A model generated the notes under the pieces. That model made no database searches. It worked only from the letters and a program-made list of their open reading frames with translations, and was not told where the DNA came from. Position numbers and translations under genes: made by a program. Below, in pieces: positions 19,914-29,477 of a stretch of 45,313 nt of DNA (positions within the stretch are counted from its first letter, which is position 1; the number at the start of each line of letters is the position of its first letter). Source of the DNA: Variovorax boronicumulans NBRC 103145 (lineage in GTDB: Bacteria; Pseudomonadota; Gammaproteobacteria; Burkholderiales; Burkholderiaceae_C); assembly GCF_001591345.1 (NCBI RefSeq), contig NZ_BCUS01000044.1:1-45313 (forward strand), given 5' to 3'.

Positions 19914-20687
19914 CTAGAGCGCTTGCAGGTCTCTCATCATCTGCCGCGTGCGCAGCGTGGTCACGCCGCAATGGTAGTTGAGCAAGGCCCGCAGCTGGTT
20001 GCGCAGGGCACTGTTGCTGCCGGCGTTCATGGTCGCGACCTCGCGCAGGGTGGCGGTGAACGGGGTGCGGTCGTCGAGCACGCTCTGCAGCACCTGCCAG
20101 TCGGCACCGGCCAGCGCGGCCTCGTCCTTGGCCGCCTGGCGCAGGCCGGCTTCGGGCACGAGGGTGTAGCGCGTGCGGGCCGCCAGCGGCTCCAGGGTGA
20201 GCGTCTGCACGTCGAGCGAGGGCAGCAGGCCGACCGAGCGCAGCAGCAGCAGCTCGAAGGCGCGCAGCGCGGCGGCCTGCGTCGCGGCTTGGGCGCCCGC
20301 GTGGTCGCCGGCCAGCACCTGCACCACGCCGGCGTAGGCGTCGAACAGCGCCTCGTGCGCGTCGTCGCGCGCCAGCAGGCGCAACAGGAGTTCGTTGACG
20401 TAGTAGCCCGAGAGCAACGCCTCGCCGGTCGGCATGACGTGGCCGCCCATCCATTCAGCGCCTTTCAGCGTGCGGATCTCGGCGTCGCCACCGTAGTTGA
20501 GCTGCAGCGGCTGCAGCGGCAGCAGCACGGGACGGAAATTGGAACTCGGCCGCTTCGCCCCCTTGGCCACGAGCGCGATGCGCCCGTGGTGGCGGGTGAA
20601 GACCTCGAGGATCAGGCTCGACTCGCTCCAGTCGTAGCGATGGAGCACGTAAGCCGGTTCATGCGAAACGCGATGAGCGGCAGCCAC
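19914..20687 (-). CDS. recO: DNA repair protein RecO
   Basis: RecO helps load RecA on SSB-coated gaps in the RecFOR pathway. The 257-residue protein has the N-terminal OB-fold segment [21 protein letters not shown] and [15 protein letters not shown], followed by an all-helical domain. The RecO zinc cysteines found in some species are absent, as in many betaproteobacteria. The start is GTG at 20687, only one base after the era stop, which favours translational coupling. Gene order rnc-era-recO is the standard operon. Confidence 0.95.
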   Translation of the reverse strand: MAAAHRVSHEPAYVLHRYDWSESSLILEVFTRHHGRIALVAKGAKRPSSNFRPVLLPLQPLQLNYGGDAEIRTLKGAEWMGGHVMPTGEALLSGYYVNELLLRLLARDDAHEALFDAYAGVVQVLAGDHAGAQAATQAAALRAFELLLLRSVGLLPSLDVQTLTLEPLAARTRYTLVPEAGLRQAAKDEAALAGADWQVLQSVLDDRTPFTATLREVATMNAGSNSALRNQLRALLNYHCGVTTLRTRQMMRDLQAL

Positions 20688-20688
20688 T

Positions 20689-21654
20689 TCATTCGTAGCC
20701 GAAGGAGCGCACGCGCGCCTCGTCGTCGGCCCAGCCGGAGCGCACCTTCACCCACAGCTCGAGGAACACCTTGGCGTCGGCCAGCTTCTCGAGCTCGACG
20801 CGGGTTTCCATGCCGATGCGCTTGATGCGCTCGCCCTTGTCGCCGATCACCATGGCCTTGTGGCCATCGCGCTCGACCACGATGGTGGCGGCAATGCGCA
20901 GCAGGCGCTTCTGGCCCTTCTTCTGGGGCGGCTCTTCCTCGAACTTGTCGATGATGACGGTCGATGTGTAGGGCAGCTCGTCGCCCGTGAGGCGGAAGAG
21001 CTTTTCGCGCACCAGCTCGCCGGCGAGGAATTTCTCGCTGCGGTCGGTGAGCTCGTCTTCGTCGTAGAACCAGGGCTGCTCGGGCAGGTACTTTTCGCAG
21101 ATGCCGAACAGGCGCTCGACGTCCTTCGAGTTCTTGGCCGACATCGGCACGAACTCGGCGAAGCTGTGCTTGGCCTGCATCGTCTGCAGCCAGGGCGCGA
21201 TGTCGCCGCGGCGGTGCACGTTGTCCAGCTTGTTGGCCAGCAGCACCGTGGGGATGCCCTTGCCCAGCAGCTTGAGCACGCGCTCGTCGGCCGGCGTGAA
21301 GCTGCCGGCCTCGACCACGAACAGGATCAGGTCGACGTCGCCGACCGCGCCCTGCACGGTCTTGTTGAGCGACTTGTTCAGCGCGTTGGCATGCAGGGTC
21401 TGAAAACCCGGCGTATCGACGAACACGAACTGCGTGGCGCCCAGCGTGCGCATGCCGGTGATGCGGTGGCGGGTGGTCTGCGCCTTGCGCGAGGTGATGC
21501 TGATCTTCTGACCGACCAGCGCATTGAGCAGCGTCGACTTGCCCACATTGGGCTTGCCGACGATGGCGATCAGGCCGCAGTGCTGCGGCCCGGTGGCAGG
21601 CATTTCGCCTGCGGTGTCTTCGGGTCCCGCTGCGGGATTGGTTACATCGTTCAT
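20689..21654 (-). CDS. era: GTPase Era
   Basis: Era is an essential GTPase that binds the 3' end of 16S rRNA and assists 30S maturation. The 321-residue chain has an extra ~25-residue N-terminus, the P-loop GKPNVGKS (33-40), switch II DTPGF, the NKLD specificity motif, and a C-terminal KH domain with [16 protein letters not shown]. The start ATG lies 7 bp after the rnc stop. All GTPase motifs are intact. Confidence 0.97.
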   Translation of the reverse strand: MNDVTNPAAGPEDTAGEMPATGPQHCGLIAIVGKPNVGKSTLLNALVGQKISITSRKAQTTRHRITGMRTLGATQFVFVDTPGFQTLHANALNKSLNKTVQGAVGDVDLILFVVEAGSFTPADERVLKLLGKGIPTVLLANKLDNVHRRGDIAPWLQTMQAKHSFAEFVPMSAKNSKDVERLFGICEKYLPEQPWFYDEDELTDRSEKFLAGELVREKLFRLTGDELPYTSTVIIDKFEEEPPQKKGQKRLLRIAATIVVERDGHKAMVIGDKGERIKRIGMETRVELEKLADAKVFLELWVKVRSGWADDEARVRSFGYE

Positions 21655-21661
21655 TCTGATT

Positions 21662-22363
21662 TCACGCGGCGCCGCGTGCCTTGAGCCGGATCAACATGGC
21701 GGCCGCGGCAGCTTGCTCGCCGGCGCGGCGCGAGCCGCCGATGCCGCGCTCGCGAAGGCCCAGCTCGGGCACCTCGCACTCGACATCGAAGGTCTGCTTG
21801 TGCGCTGCACCCAGCGTCGCTGCCACGCGGTACACCGGCAGCTTCATTTTGTGGCCCTGCAGCCATTCCTGCAATTCGGTCTTCGGGTCTTTCGCGGCGG
21901 CTTCCATGCGCGGATTGATCTCGACCGCCTCGTAGAGCCGGTGCACCAGCGCCTGCGCGGCGGCAAAGCCGGCGTCCAGGTAGACCGCGCCGATCAGCGC
22001 TTCGAGCGCGTCGGCCAGGATGGAGGGCCGGTTCGGGCCGCCCGAGCGGGCTTCGCCTTCGCCCAGGCGCAACAGCGGCGACAGCGCCAGTCCCAGCGCG
22101 AGCCGGTGCAGCGTGTCCTGCTTGACCAGGTTGGCCCGCACGCGCGACAGGTCGCCCTCGGGCAGTTCCGAGAGACGGATGTACAGCAGGTGCGAGACGG
22201 CCAGGTTCAGCACCGAGTCGCCGAGAAACTCGAGGCGCTCGTTGTGGTCGGCCGAGAAACTGCGGTGCGTGAGCGCGAGCTGGAGCAGGCGCGGGTCCGA
22301 GAACGTGTACTGAAGGCGCGCCTGCAGCGCGACGAGGCTGCCGTCCACCTTCTTGTTCGACAC
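21662..22363 (-). CDS. rnc: Ribonuclease III
   Basis: RNase III cleaves double-stranded RNA, including the 30S rRNA precursor. The 233-residue protein has the catalytic signature [13 protein letters not shown] (E45 and D49 by the start used here), the second acidic helix [12 protein letters not shown], and a C-terminal dsRBD starting [12 protein letters not shown]. The start is either GTG 22363 (used, 5 bp after the preceding stop) or GTG 22348; neither has a clear Shine-Dalgarno sequence. The frame is open further upstream, but that part overlaps the DUF4845 gene and is not conserved. Confidence 0.96.
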   Translation of the reverse strand: MSNKKVDGSLVALQARLQYTFSDPRLLQLALTHRSFSADHNERLEFLGDSVLNLAVSHLLYIRLSELPEGDLSRVRANLVKQDTLHRLALGLALSPLLRLGEGEARSGGPNRPSILADALEALIGAVYLDAGFAAAQALVHRLYEAVEINPRMEAAAKDPKTELQEWLQGHKMKLPVYRVAATLGAAHKQTFDVECEVPELGLRERGIGGSRRAGEQAAAAAMLIRLKARGAA

Positions 22364-22368
22364 CGCGG

Positions 22369-22740
22369 TCAGCGGGACGCGCCCTTGTATTTGAGCGTCA
22401 GGTAGGCCGGCCCGAACAGGGGAATCTCGCGCTCGTACGCATACGACACGACGACCTTGTCGCCCACCTTCTTGATCTCGAGGTCCCGGCCGCTGACCGA
22501 CTTGAAGTCGTCGATGGCCTGGGCACGGTCGAAGATCGCGCGGATCTCGGGCACCGTGGCGCCTTCCTTGGCCTTGTTGGCGGCCTTGTCGATGGCCTGC
22601 CATTCGATCAGCGTCGGAATGACCTGCGCGACGACAACGCCCACGCAGCCCAGCACCGCCGCGACGAACACCAGGCCGATGAACGAGATGCCGCGCTGGT
22701 GCGCGGCACTGCCACGGACGGACCGACTGTTGGTTCTCAT
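22369..22740 (-). CDS. DUF4845 membrane protein between lepB and rnc
   Basis: The 123-residue protein has one N-terminal membrane helix ([20 protein letters not shown], ~residues 18-37) after a basic start and a small extracytoplasmic domain. It resembles pseudopilin-like N-termini (QRGISFIGL). The DUF4845 family sits between lepB and rnc in many betaproteobacteria, and its function is not established. Start ATG 22740 is 41 bp after the lepB stop. It is probably co-expressed with signal peptidase; a role near secretion is only suggested by position. Confidence 0.88.
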   Translation of the reverse strand: MRTNSRSVRGSAAHQRGISFIGLVFVAAVLGCVGVVVAQVIPTLIEWQAIDKAANKAKEGATVPEIRAIFDRAQAIDDFKSVSGRDLEIKKVGDKVVVSYAYEREIPLFGPAYLTLKYKGASR

Positions 22741-22781
22741 GCCCTCTTACCCCTCGAACAGTAACGTTGACTGTTGATTAA

Positions 22782-23747
22782 TTATTGAAACGGACCGATG
22801 CGACCGAGATCGCCGAAGTTCATCCAGACGAAGAAGGCCCTGCCCACGATGTTCTTGTCCGGTACAAATCCCCAGAAACGGGAATCGGCCGAATTATCGC
22901 GGTTGTCGCCCATCATGAAGTAGTTGCCTTCGGGCACCTTGCACACCACGCCCTCGACCGAGTAGCGGCAGTTCTCGCGGAATGGGAAGTCGCTGGCACC
23001 CGGCACGAAGGCGGGGGCGTTCTCGTCGTTGAGGATCTTGTGCTGCTTGCCGCCGAGGTCTTCATCGAACTGCTTCAGGATGCGCATCGACTCGCCATCG
23101 AGGTAGTCGGCGATCGGGGCCTTGCCCACCGGCTGGCCGTTGATCGTGAGCTTCTTGTTCAGGTAGGCCACCTCGTCGCCCGGGATGCCGACCACGCGCT
23201 TGATGTAGTCCATGCTGGGCTTGGGCGGGTAGCGGAACACCACCACGTCGCCGCGCGCCAGCGGCGTGCCGTCGGTGAGCTTGGTGTTGACGACCGGCAG
23301 GCGCAGGCCGTAGGTGAACTTGTTGACCAGGATCAGGTCGCCGGTCAGCAGCGTGGGCATCATCGAGCCCGAGGGAATCTTGAAGGGCTCGTACAGGAAC
23401 GAGCGCAGCAGGAACACCACCAGGATCACCGGGAACAGGCCCGCGGTCCAGTCGAGCCACCAGGGCTGCATCAGCAGGCGCTCGCTGGCCTTGGCGTCGG
23501 TGGTGTCGACCTGGGTGATGCCCTGCCCCGCCAGCCGCGTGTTGCGTTCGGCGATGGAGCTCTCGAGCGTGGCGGCGGCGCGTTCGCGCTGCGGCAGGAA
23601 GTAGAAGCGCTCGGCCAGCCAGTAGACCCCGGTGACCACCGTGGCCACGAACAGCAGCAGCGCGAAGTTGCCTTCGAGCGCGCCGAAATACCAGGCGCCG
23701 ACGTAGCTGGCGAACGCCGCGAGAACCAGGGTGGTGAGGTATGCCAT
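22782..23747 (-). CDS. lepB: Signal peptidase I LepB
   Basis: LepB removes signal peptides from exported preproteins on the outer face of the inner membrane. The 321-residue protein has two N-terminal membrane helices, then another hydrophobic segment (TAGLFPVILVVFLLRSFLYE) leading into the catalytic domain. The Ser/Lys dyad is S128 in IPSGSMMPTL and K183 in DYIKRVVGIPGD. Box E GDNRDNSADSR is present. ATG 23747 gives the expected MAYLTTLVLA membrane start, 11 bp after lepA. The lepA-lepB-(DUF4845)-rnc order is conserved. Confidence 0.97.
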   Translation of the reverse strand: MAYLTTLVLAAFASYVGAWYFGALEGNFALLLFVATVVTGVYWLAERFYFLPQRERAAATLESSIAERNTRLAGQGITQVDTTDAKASERLLMQPWWLDWTAGLFPVILVVFLLRSFLYEPFKIPSGSMMPTLLTGDLILVNKFTYGLRLPVVNTKLTDGTPLARGDVVVFRYPPKPSMDYIKRVVGIPGDEVAYLNKKLTINGQPVGKAPIADYLDGESMRILKQFDEDLGGKQHKILNDENAPAFVPGASDFPFRENCRYSVEGVVCKVPEGNYFMMGDNRDNSADSRFWGFVPDKNIVGRAFFVWMNFGDLGRIGPFQ

Positions 23748-23758
23748 GTTCGTGGTGA

Positions 23759-25570
23759 TCAGTCTTCGACTTGCAGAATCGCGAGGAAGGCCTCTTGCGG
23801 GACTTCGACGGAACCGATCTGCTTCATTCTTTTCTTGCCCGCCTTCTGCTTCTCGAGCAGCTTCTTCTTGCGGGAGATGTCGCCGCCGTAGCACTTGGCG
23901 AGCACGTTCTTGCGAAGTGCCTTGATTGTCTCACGCGCAATGATCGTGACCCCGATGGCCGCCTGGATCGCCACGTCGTACATCTGGCGCGAAATGATCT
24001 CGCGCATCTTCGAGACCACGGCACGGCCGCGGTACTGCGACTGGCTGCGGTGCACGATGATCGACAGCGCATCGACCTTGTCGCCGTTGAGCAGGATGTC
24101 GACCTTCACCACGTCGGACGCACGGTACTCCTTGAACTCGTAGTCCATGGAGGCGTAGCCGCGGCTCACCGACTTCAGCTTGTCGAAGAAGTCGAGCACG
24201 ATTTCGCCCAGCGGCATCTCGTAGGTCAGCATGACCTGGCGGCCGTGGTAGGCCATGTTCAGCTGCACGCCGCGCTTCTGGTTGGCCAGCGTCATGACGG
24301 AGCCGACGTATTCCTGCGGCATGTACAGGTGCACGGTGACGATGGGCTCGCGGATCTCCGCCATCTTGCCGACGTCGGGCATCTTGGACGGGTTCTCCAC
24401 CATGATGACTTCGCCGTCGTTGCGCACCACCTGGTAGACCACGCTAGGCGCGGTCGTGATCAGGTCCTGGTCGAACTCGCGCTCCAGACGCTCCTGCACG
24501 ATCTCCATGTGCAGCAGGCCCAGGAAGCCGCAGCGGAAGCCGAAGCCCAGCGCCTGGCTCACTTCGGGTTCGTAGCGCAGCGACGAATCATTGAGCTTGA
24601 GCTTCTCGAGCGCGTCGCGCAGCGAGTCGTACTCGCTGGCTTCGGTCGGGTACAGGCCCGCGAACACCTGCGGCTGGATTTCCTTGAAGCCGGGCAGCGC
24701 CTCGGTGGCCGTGGCGGCGGCGCCGCCGGTGCCGGGACGGATCAGCGTGACCGTGTCGCCGACTTTGGCCGCCTGCAGCTCCTTGATGCCCGCGATGATG
24801 TAGCCCACCTCGCCGGCTTCGAGCGACGCGCGCGCTTCGTTGGCGGGCGTGAAGACGCCGATGCTGTCGGCGTTGTACATGGCGCCCGAGGCCATCATCT
24901 TGATGCGCTCGCCCTTCACGAGGCGGCCGTCGACCACGCGCACCAGCATCACGACGCCGACGTACGGGTCGAACCAGCTGTCGATGATCATCGCGCGCAG
25001 CGGGCCGTCGGGATTGCCGCGCGGTGCGGGCATGCGCGCGACGATGGTCTCGAGGATGTCGTCGATGCCGACACCGGTTTTTGCGGAGCACGGAATCGCG
25101 TCGGTCGCATCGATGCCGATCACGTCTTCGATCTCAGTGCGCGCGTTGTCGAGGTCTGCATTCGGCAGATCGATCTTGTTGAGCACCGGCACCACTTCGA
25201 CACCGAGGTCGAGCGCGGTGTAGCAGTTGGCCACCGTCTGCGCTTCAACGCCTTGCGATGCGTCGACAACGAGCAATGCGCCTTCGCATGCCGACAGCGA
25301 TCGGCTCACTTCGTACGAGAAGTCGACGTGGCCCGGCGTGTCGATCAGATTGAGGTTGTAGACCTGTCCATCGCGTGCCTTGTAGTGCAGCGCGGCGGTC
25401 TGCGCCTTGATGGTTATCCCACGCTCTTTTTCGATGTCCATCGAGTCGAGCACCTGCGCTTCCATCTCGCGTTCCGCGAGGCCGCCGCAACGTTGGATCA
25501 AACGGTCTGCGAGCGTCGACTTGCCATGATCGATGTGCGCAATGATCGAAAAATTTCTGATGTGATTCAT
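23759..25570 (-). CDS. lepA: Translation elongation factor 4 (LepA)
   Basis: LepA is a ribosome-binding GTPase linked to back-translocation and to 30S assembly or initiation. The 603-residue protein carries G1 AHIDHGKST (residues 11-19), G3 DTPGHVDF and G4 NKIDLP, plus the LepA-specific C-terminal domain ending in the [17 protein letters not shown] region. The start is ATG 25570 ([10 protein letters not shown]); the triplet just before it is TTG and could also be read. No Shine-Dalgarno sequence is visible before it. A strong minus-strand terminator ends 55 nt upstream, which is unusual for an essential operon. Confidence 0.97.
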   Translation of the reverse strand: MNHIRNFSIIAHIDHGKSTLADRLIQRCGGLAEREMEAQVLDSMDIEKERGITIKAQTAALHYKARDGQVYNLNLIDTPGHVDFSYEVSRSLSACEGALLVVDASQGVEAQTVANCYTALDLGVEVVPVLNKIDLPNADLDNARTEIEDVIGIDATDAIPCSAKTGVGIDDILETIVARMPAPRGNPDGPLRAMIIDSWFDPYVGVVMLVRVVDGRLVKGERIKMMASGAMYNADSIGVFTPANEARASLEAGEVGYIIAGIKELQAAKVGDTVTLIRPGTGGAAATATEALPGFKEIQPQVFAGLYPTEASEYDSLRDALEKLKLNDSSLRYEPEVSQALGFGFRCGFLGLLHMEIVQERLEREFDQDLITTAPSVVYQVVRNDGEVIMVENPSKMPDVGKMAEIREPIVTVHLYMPQEYVGSVMTLANQKRGVQLNMAYHGRQVMLTYEMPLGEIVLDFFDKLKSVSRGYASMDYEFKEYRASDVVKVDILLNGDKVDALSIIVHRSQSQYRGRAVVSKMREIISRQMYDVAIQAAIGVTIIARETIKALRKNVLAKCYGGDISRKKKLLEKQKAGKKRMKQIGSVEVPQEAFLAILQVED

Positions 25571-25625
25571 CAACGGGAACGCTTAAGTACTTGAATTGGC
25601 TCGGGCGCCGAGGGGCGGGGCCAAG

Positions 25626-25657
25626 AAAAAAGGGCGCGTCTTCTGGAGACGCGCCCT
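25626..25657 (-). terminator. Strong Rho-independent terminator in front of lepA
   Basis: Perfect 11-bp arms agggcgcgtct and agacgcgccct enclose a 5-nt loop. On the minus strand the stem is followed by six Ts and then cttgg. The minus-strand genes upstream already have their own terminator at 26036-26074, so this one must act on a transcript that begins in the gap, or on readthrough into lepA. Confidence 0.85.
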
Positions 25658-25920
25658 GAACCAACAAGCAATGGCAACTGCAGTAGTTGGAACTTCATTG
25701 TAGGCAAAAAGGGAAGCACGTACATCCGGGAACAGGGTCCAAAGGGCTCGTTGCAGGTCCACAACATCAAAGATACTCACAACTTATCAACAGGATCGGT
25801 GGAGCAGTAGCTGAACAACTTGTGGGCGATCTGTGGAGCACCGGTGGACGGCTGTGTGACATCTCGCATCGTGAAGGCCATCGCCCTCTTTATGCGCTGA
25901 CTGGCCGCCAGGAGCTGTCT

Positions 25921-25926
25921 ATTCTA
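25921..25926 (-). promoter_or_regulatory. Possible -10 hexamer TAGAAT in the lepA leader
   Basis: TAGAAT differs from TATAAT at one base and lies in an AT-rich patch. No good -35 stands 16-18 bp upstream. If used, transcription would begin near 25914 and reach the terminator after about 260 nt. Confidence 0.3.
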
Positions 25927-26035
25927 CCGAAATTCGTCCTTAGCCCTTTTATAAGTTAGTGATTGCAAACAAATCCTGGCGTTTTCAAGGCCCCGGATTT
26001 TTTTAGAGGCCGGCGCCGAAGCGTCGTAAACACCT

Positions 26036-26074
26036 CGAAAAAATGGCCCCAAACCCGACTGCCGGGTGGGGCCA
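26036..26074 (-). terminator. Rho-independent terminator of the rpoE-mucD operon
   Basis: On the minus strand tggcccc-acccg pairs with cgggt-(two bulged bases)-ggggcca around a 5-nt loop, then a run of six to seven Ts follows. It starts 18 bp after the mucD stop. It closes the envelope-stress operon. Confidence 0.85.
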
Positions 26075-26092
26075 CTTGACGCCGCCGCCGTA

Positions 26093-27571
26093 TCAGCGTG
26101 CGGGTCGGATCAGGGCGTACTGTGCCCAGTCGCCCCGGCGGTAGAGCACGCTGAGCGACTTGGCCTTGTCCGCCTTGGCGACCGCCGCCTCGAATTCGCG
26201 GGCATTCGCCACCTCGAGATTGCCCACCGCCAGGATGACGTCACCCTCGCGCAGGCCGGCCCGCGCCGCGGCGTCGTTGGCGGCATCGACCTTCACACCG
26301 CCCTTCAGCTTGAGCTCTTTCTTCTGCGCATCGCTGAGGTCGCTGACCGCGAGGCCGAGCGACTTGAGGGCCGCGGAAGCAGACGGCTTCGCAGCCGGCT
26401 CGTCGCGGTCGGTTGCGCGTTTGGCGGGCTTGTCCGGCTCGATCTCGGCGATGGTCACGCTGAGGTCGCGCGAGCTGCCGCGGCGGAACACGGTCAGCGT
26501 GCTCTTGGTGCCCGGCTTGGTATTGCCCACGAGGCGCGGCAGGTCGCTCGGCTTCTCGATCGCCTTGCCGTCGAACTTGGTGATGACGTCGCCCGGCTCC
26601 ACGCCGGCCTTCTCGCCCGGCGAACCGGCTTCGACGCCGCGCACCAGCGCGCCCTGCGCCTTGCCCAGGCCGATGGCTTCAGCCACGTCCTTGGTGACCT
26701 GGTCGATCTGCACGCCGATGCGCCCGCGCGAGACGCGCCCCGAGGTGCGCAGCTGCTCGCTGACGCGGATCGCCTCGTCGATCGGGATCGAGAACGAGAT
26801 GCCCATGAAGCCGCCCGAACGCGAATAGATCTGGCTGTTGATGCCCACCACTTCGCCGCGCATGTTGATCAGCGGGCCGCCCGAGTTGCCGGGGTTGATG
26901 GCCACGTCGGTCTGGATGAACGGCAGGTACTCACCCGTGTCGCGCTGCTTGGCGCTCACGATGCCGGCCGTGACGGTGTTCTCCAGGCCGAAGGGCGAAC
27001 CGATCGCCATCACCCACTCGCCCACACGCAGCTTGGAGATGTCGCCCACCTTCACCGCGGGCAGGCCTGTGGCTTCGATCTTCACCACGGCCACGTCGGT
27101 GCGCTTGTCGGCACCGATGATCTTGGCCTTGAACTCGCGCTTGTCGGGCAGCGTGACCAGCACCTCGGAGGCGTCTTCCACCACGTGCGCGTTGGTCATG
27201 ACGTAGCCGTCGCCCGTCAGGATGAAGCCCGAGCCCACGCCGCGCGGACGCTCTTCTTCCTGCTGCGGACGGTTCGGGCGCGGCCCCTGGCGCGGCGTGC
27301 CCGGCAGCGGCTGGCCGAAGAAGCGGCGGAAGAACTCCTGCATCTCCTCGTCCATCTCGCCGTTGCCGCCGCCGCGCTGCGCGACCTTCTCGACGGTGCG
27401 GATGTTGACCACGGACGGCCCGACCTGGTCGACCAGGTCGGTGAAGTCGGGCAGCGTGCGCGTCTGCGCATGCACCGACTCGACCGGCAGGAAAGTGGCG
27501 CCGGCCGTCAGTGCCAGCGCAAAGGCCAGCAGGCCGGAACGAAGCTTGTGTCCCTCGACTTTGAACATCAT
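26093..27571 (-). CDS. mucD: Periplasmic serine protease, DegP/MucD (HtrA) family
   Basis: The HtrA-type protease/chaperone degrades misfolded periplasmic proteins and dampens the sigma-E response. The 492-residue precursor has a signal peptide ending near VHAQT (~residue 37), a trypsin-like domain with the triad H129 (TNAHVVED), D159 (KRTDVAVV) and S230 (INPGNSGGP), and two PDZ domains (~275-365 and ~400-490). The variable LA-loop is rich in Gly, Arg and Gln. ATG 27571 and ATG 27568 are adjacent; a ggaaag sequence precedes them. It is the last gene of rpoE-rseA-rseB-mucD and closes with a terminator. Confidence 0.95.
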   Translation of the reverse strand: MMFKVEGHKLRSGLLAFALALTAGATFLPVESVHAQTRTLPDFTDLVDQVGPSVVNIRTVEKVAQRGGGNGEMDEEMQEFFRRFFGQPLPGTPRQGPRPNRPQQEEERPRGVGSGFILTGDGYVMTNAHVVEDASEVLVTLPDKREFKAKIIGADKRTDVAVVKIEATGLPAVKVGDISKLRVGEWVMAIGSPFGLENTVTAGIVSAKQRDTGEYLPFIQTDVAINPGNSGGPLINMRGEVVGINSQIYSRSGGFMGISFSIPIDEAIRVSEQLRTSGRVSRGRIGVQIDQVTKDVAEAIGLGKAQGALVRGVEAGSPGEKAGVEPGDVITKFDGKAIEKPSDLPRLVGNTKPGTKSTLTVFRRGSSRDLSVTIAEIEPDKPAKRATDRDEPAAKPSASAALKSLGLAVSDLSDAQKKELKLKGGVKVDAANDAAARAGLREGDVILAVGNLEVANAREFEAAVAKADKAKSLSVLYRRGDWAQYALIRPAR

Positions 27572-27679
27572 CGGTTGTCTTTCCAAAAGAACAGAGCTGC
27601 AAATAACGACAGAGGCTATGAGTACCCGGCGCCGGCTTGGTTCAGCCCGAACGCCTGCACGGCGTCAGCGCATCGCCCG

Positions 27680-28762
27680 TCAGCGCGTGCGCGCGAGGCT
27701 CTGGGCAAAGGCATTGAGCGTCTGCTGCGGCACCTCGCCGACCGCGGTCAGCCACCAGTCGCTGGCCGGTGCGGGCAGTCGTCGGCGGATCGCGTTGGTG
27801 GCGCCGATGGTCAGCACGCCATCGCCTGGCGTGCGCGCGGGATCGTAGCGTTCGATGAAGAGCGAGACCGTCGCCAGGCCATCGGAGAAGGTCCACTGGA
27901 CGGTGGTCGCCTCGGGCTTGGGCGGCTTGCCGTCGCCGGCGGGCAGCGCGGGGCGTCGGAAGAAGCTTCGGGGCTTGAATCCGGCCACGGGTGTGCGCAG
28001 CATCCAGCCTTCGTCCTGCGCCGTGCTGCGCTCGAGTTCGAGCTTCTCGATGCGGTAGCCGCTCGTGTTGGCCATCATCTGCGCCAGTGCCTGCGCCTTC
28101 ACGGGCGCATCGAGCTGCAGCTCGGAGAACGCCGACTGCTCGACCACGCGGGTGTCGCTGTCGACGGTCTGGAGCTTCACCACGAGGCCGGAGCGGCGTT
28201 CGCTCCAGATGCGGTAGCCGAAGCGCAGGCCGTCGCGCGGCACCAGCTGCACCACGTCGGCATCGAAGCCCGCGACGCGGTCCTTGCCGATGGCGCGCAC
28301 GTCGTAGTAGTCGCCCACCGACGAATCGGGCTTGTCGGGCAGGTTGGGGAAAAGGTCGAGGTTCTCGCGCTTCTCGACCTTCACGACCTTCGCCTCAGGC
28401 AGGAAGGTCATCACGTTGCGGTTGCGCCGGAAGGTCGAGCGCGGCGGGCCCGACAGCGCTTCGATGCGCTCCAGCTGGTGATCGCCGTCGCGCACATGCC
28501 AGATGCGCGCGCTCGACAGATCGCCACCTGGCGCCGACACCACGAAGGTGCCCACGTAGCTGCGCTGCCGTGCGCCCGCATGCATGCGCTGCAGCCACTC
28601 GGTCACGCCCATGGCCGGCGGTTCGTCGGTCTGCGCCGAGGGCACGCTCTTCGTGTTCGCCGCACCGTAGCGGGTCTGCGCGGTGGCCATCTGCCCCAGG
28701 CAAAGAACAGCAAACGCGAGCACCAAGGTGCGTGCGGAAATCGGCATGTGAACAACGGTCAT
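27680..28762 (-). CDS. rseB: Sigma-E regulatory protein RseB/MucB
   Basis: RseB is a periplasmic protein that binds the anti-sigma factor RseA and shields it from DegS-type cleavage until envelope stress, sensed through lipids or LPS. The 360-residue precursor has a signal peptide (LVLAFAVLCLGQMATAQT), then the MucB/RseB LolA-like domain beginning at VTEWLQRMHAGARQRSYVGTF and a smaller C-terminal domain after residue ~230. Two ATGs, 28762 and 28747, are possible; the second gives a more standard signal peptide. It lies 23 bp after rseA. Confidence 0.93.
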   Translation of the reverse strand: MTVVHMPISARTLVLAFAVLCLGQMATAQTRYGAANTKSVPSAQTDEPPAMGVTEWLQRMHAGARQRSYVGTFVVSAPGGDLSSARIWHVRDGDHQLERIEALSGPPRSTFRRNRNVMTFLPEAKVVKVEKRENLDLFPNLPDKPDSSVGDYYDVRAIGKDRVAGFDADVVQLVPRDGLRFGYRIWSERRSGLVVKLQTVDSDTRVVEQSAFSELQLDAPVKAQALAQMMANTSGYRIEKLELERSTAQDEGWMLRTPVAGFKPRSFFRRPALPAGDGKPPKPEATTVQWTFSDGLATVSLFIERYDPARTPGDGVLTIGATNAIRRRLPAPASDWWLTAVGEVPQQTLNAFAQSLARTR

Positions 28763-28785
28763 TGCAGGCGGCGACGGTCGCGCAA

Positions 28786-29460
28786 TCAGCGCGTGGGGCC
28801 CTCGAAGGTGGCGTTCCGCAGGAAACCGGACGGCATTTGCGACGCACCACCGGCCTGCTGGTGGGCTTCGAGCAACTGGTCAAGGCGCGGATCGCGCAGC
28901 ATGACCTGCGGATTGCCGCTGCCGACCAGCACGCGAGTCGGCGTCAGGGCACCGTTGCCCGGCAGCTCGCTGCCACCGGCTGCGGCCGCCAGTACCGAGT
29001 TCGCCACGGGCGGCTGCACTGCGGCCAACTGGGCACCGCCGTTCGGCACCGCGGCACCATTGCCGACCAGCGTCCAACTGATGGCCGCCACGGCCATCAG
29101 CGACGCGGCGCCGGCCACCAGCTTCCAGCGGAAAACCGGCTCGTTGGCCGCCTCGGCGCGTTGCCGCACGGACATCGCGGCCGGCACGGCGGCCAGCGGC
29201 GCCACGGCCGCGGGCGGAGCGATCACGACCGGCTCTTGCGCCAGCCGCTGCTGGAAACGCGCCAGGAAGGCCGAGGTGTCGCTGCAGCGCGAATGCGCCG
29301 ACGAGCGCAGCACGTCGCCCACCACGTGGTACGCGTGCCAGGCGTCGCGCGAGTCTTCCTCGGCGCAGACGGATTCGATCGCACGCGCGAACGCCTCGCC
29401 CTGCAAATGGCCGTCCGCCAGCGCGGACACCTGTTCCCGAACCGTCATCGTCTGATTCAT
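28786..29460 (-). CDS. rseA: Anti-sigma-E factor RseA
   Basis: The 224-residue single-pass protein holds RpoE inactive at the membrane. Its N-terminal cytoplasmic domain shows VREQVSALADGHLQGEAF and the DAWHAYHVVGDVLRS segment typical of RseA/MucA, followed by a membrane helix at ~113-133 (KLVAGAASLMAVAAISWTLV) and an Ala/Gly-rich periplasmic tail that RseB would bind. ATG 29460 is used; a GTG nine bases upstream would add three residues. It lies 17 bp after rpoE. Confidence 0.92.
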   Translation of the reverse strand: MNQTMTVREQVSALADGHLQGEAFARAIESVCAEEDSRDAWHAYHVVGDVLRSSAHSRCSDTSAFLARFQQRLAQEPVVIAPPAAVAPLAAVPAAMSVRQRAEAANEPVFRWKLVAGAASLMAVAAISWTLVGNGAAVPNGGAQLAAVQPPVANSVLAAAAGGSELPGNGALTPTRVLVGSGNPQVMLRDPRLDQLLEAHQQAGGASQMPSGFLRNATFEGPTR

Positions 29461-29477
29461 GTCATTCACCTGCTGAT

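Larger units (their letters stand above)
25571..26092 (-). other. 522-bp gap between mucD and lepA: leader or small-RNA candidate
   Basis: This stretch is visibly poorer in GC than its surroundings. Read on the minus strand it holds the mucD terminator (26074-26036), a TAGAAT hexamer that could be a -10 (25926-25921), about 260 nt without recognised genes, then a strong terminator (25657-25626), and finally 55 nt before lepA. A 65-codon open frame starting GTG 25780 runs through that terminator to 25583. Its third-position base use is AT-rich, unlike every real gene here, so I do not call it coding. A second open frame on the plus strand (25687-25959) also lacks coding signs. A lepA leader with attenuation, or a separate sRNA, are both possible. 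Confidence 0.55.

Noticed and set aside
23771..25594. A 607-codon open frame on the plus strand opposite lepA
   Set aside because: It is an antisense shadow of the LepA GTPase gene, rich in His, Asp, Val and Leu without any family pattern.
25583..25780. A 65-codon frame (GTG start) running through the terminator before lepA
   Set aside because: Third codon positions are AT-rich, unlike all real genes here. It has no ribosome-binding site and a stable terminator stem lies within it. I keep it only as a remote leader-peptide idea.
25784..25840. DnaA-box-like words (ttatcaaca, tgtgggcga, tgtggagca) near the lepA leader, suggesting an origin
   Set aside because: The first has one mismatch to the core and the others match only about half of TGTGGATAA. 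No dnaA, dnaN or parAB genes are near.
25987..26012. A T-rich stretch with flanking ggcc words, considered as a plus-strand terminator
   Set aside because: The T run lies within the loop and not after a stem, and no plus-strand gene precedes it.
26066..29455. A 1129-codon open frame on the plus strand opposite mucD, rseB and rseA
   Set aside because: It is antisense to three well-identified genes. Its product is His/Arg/Ala/Gly-rich low-complexity sequence without known motifs, as expected from high-GC third positions read on the other strand.
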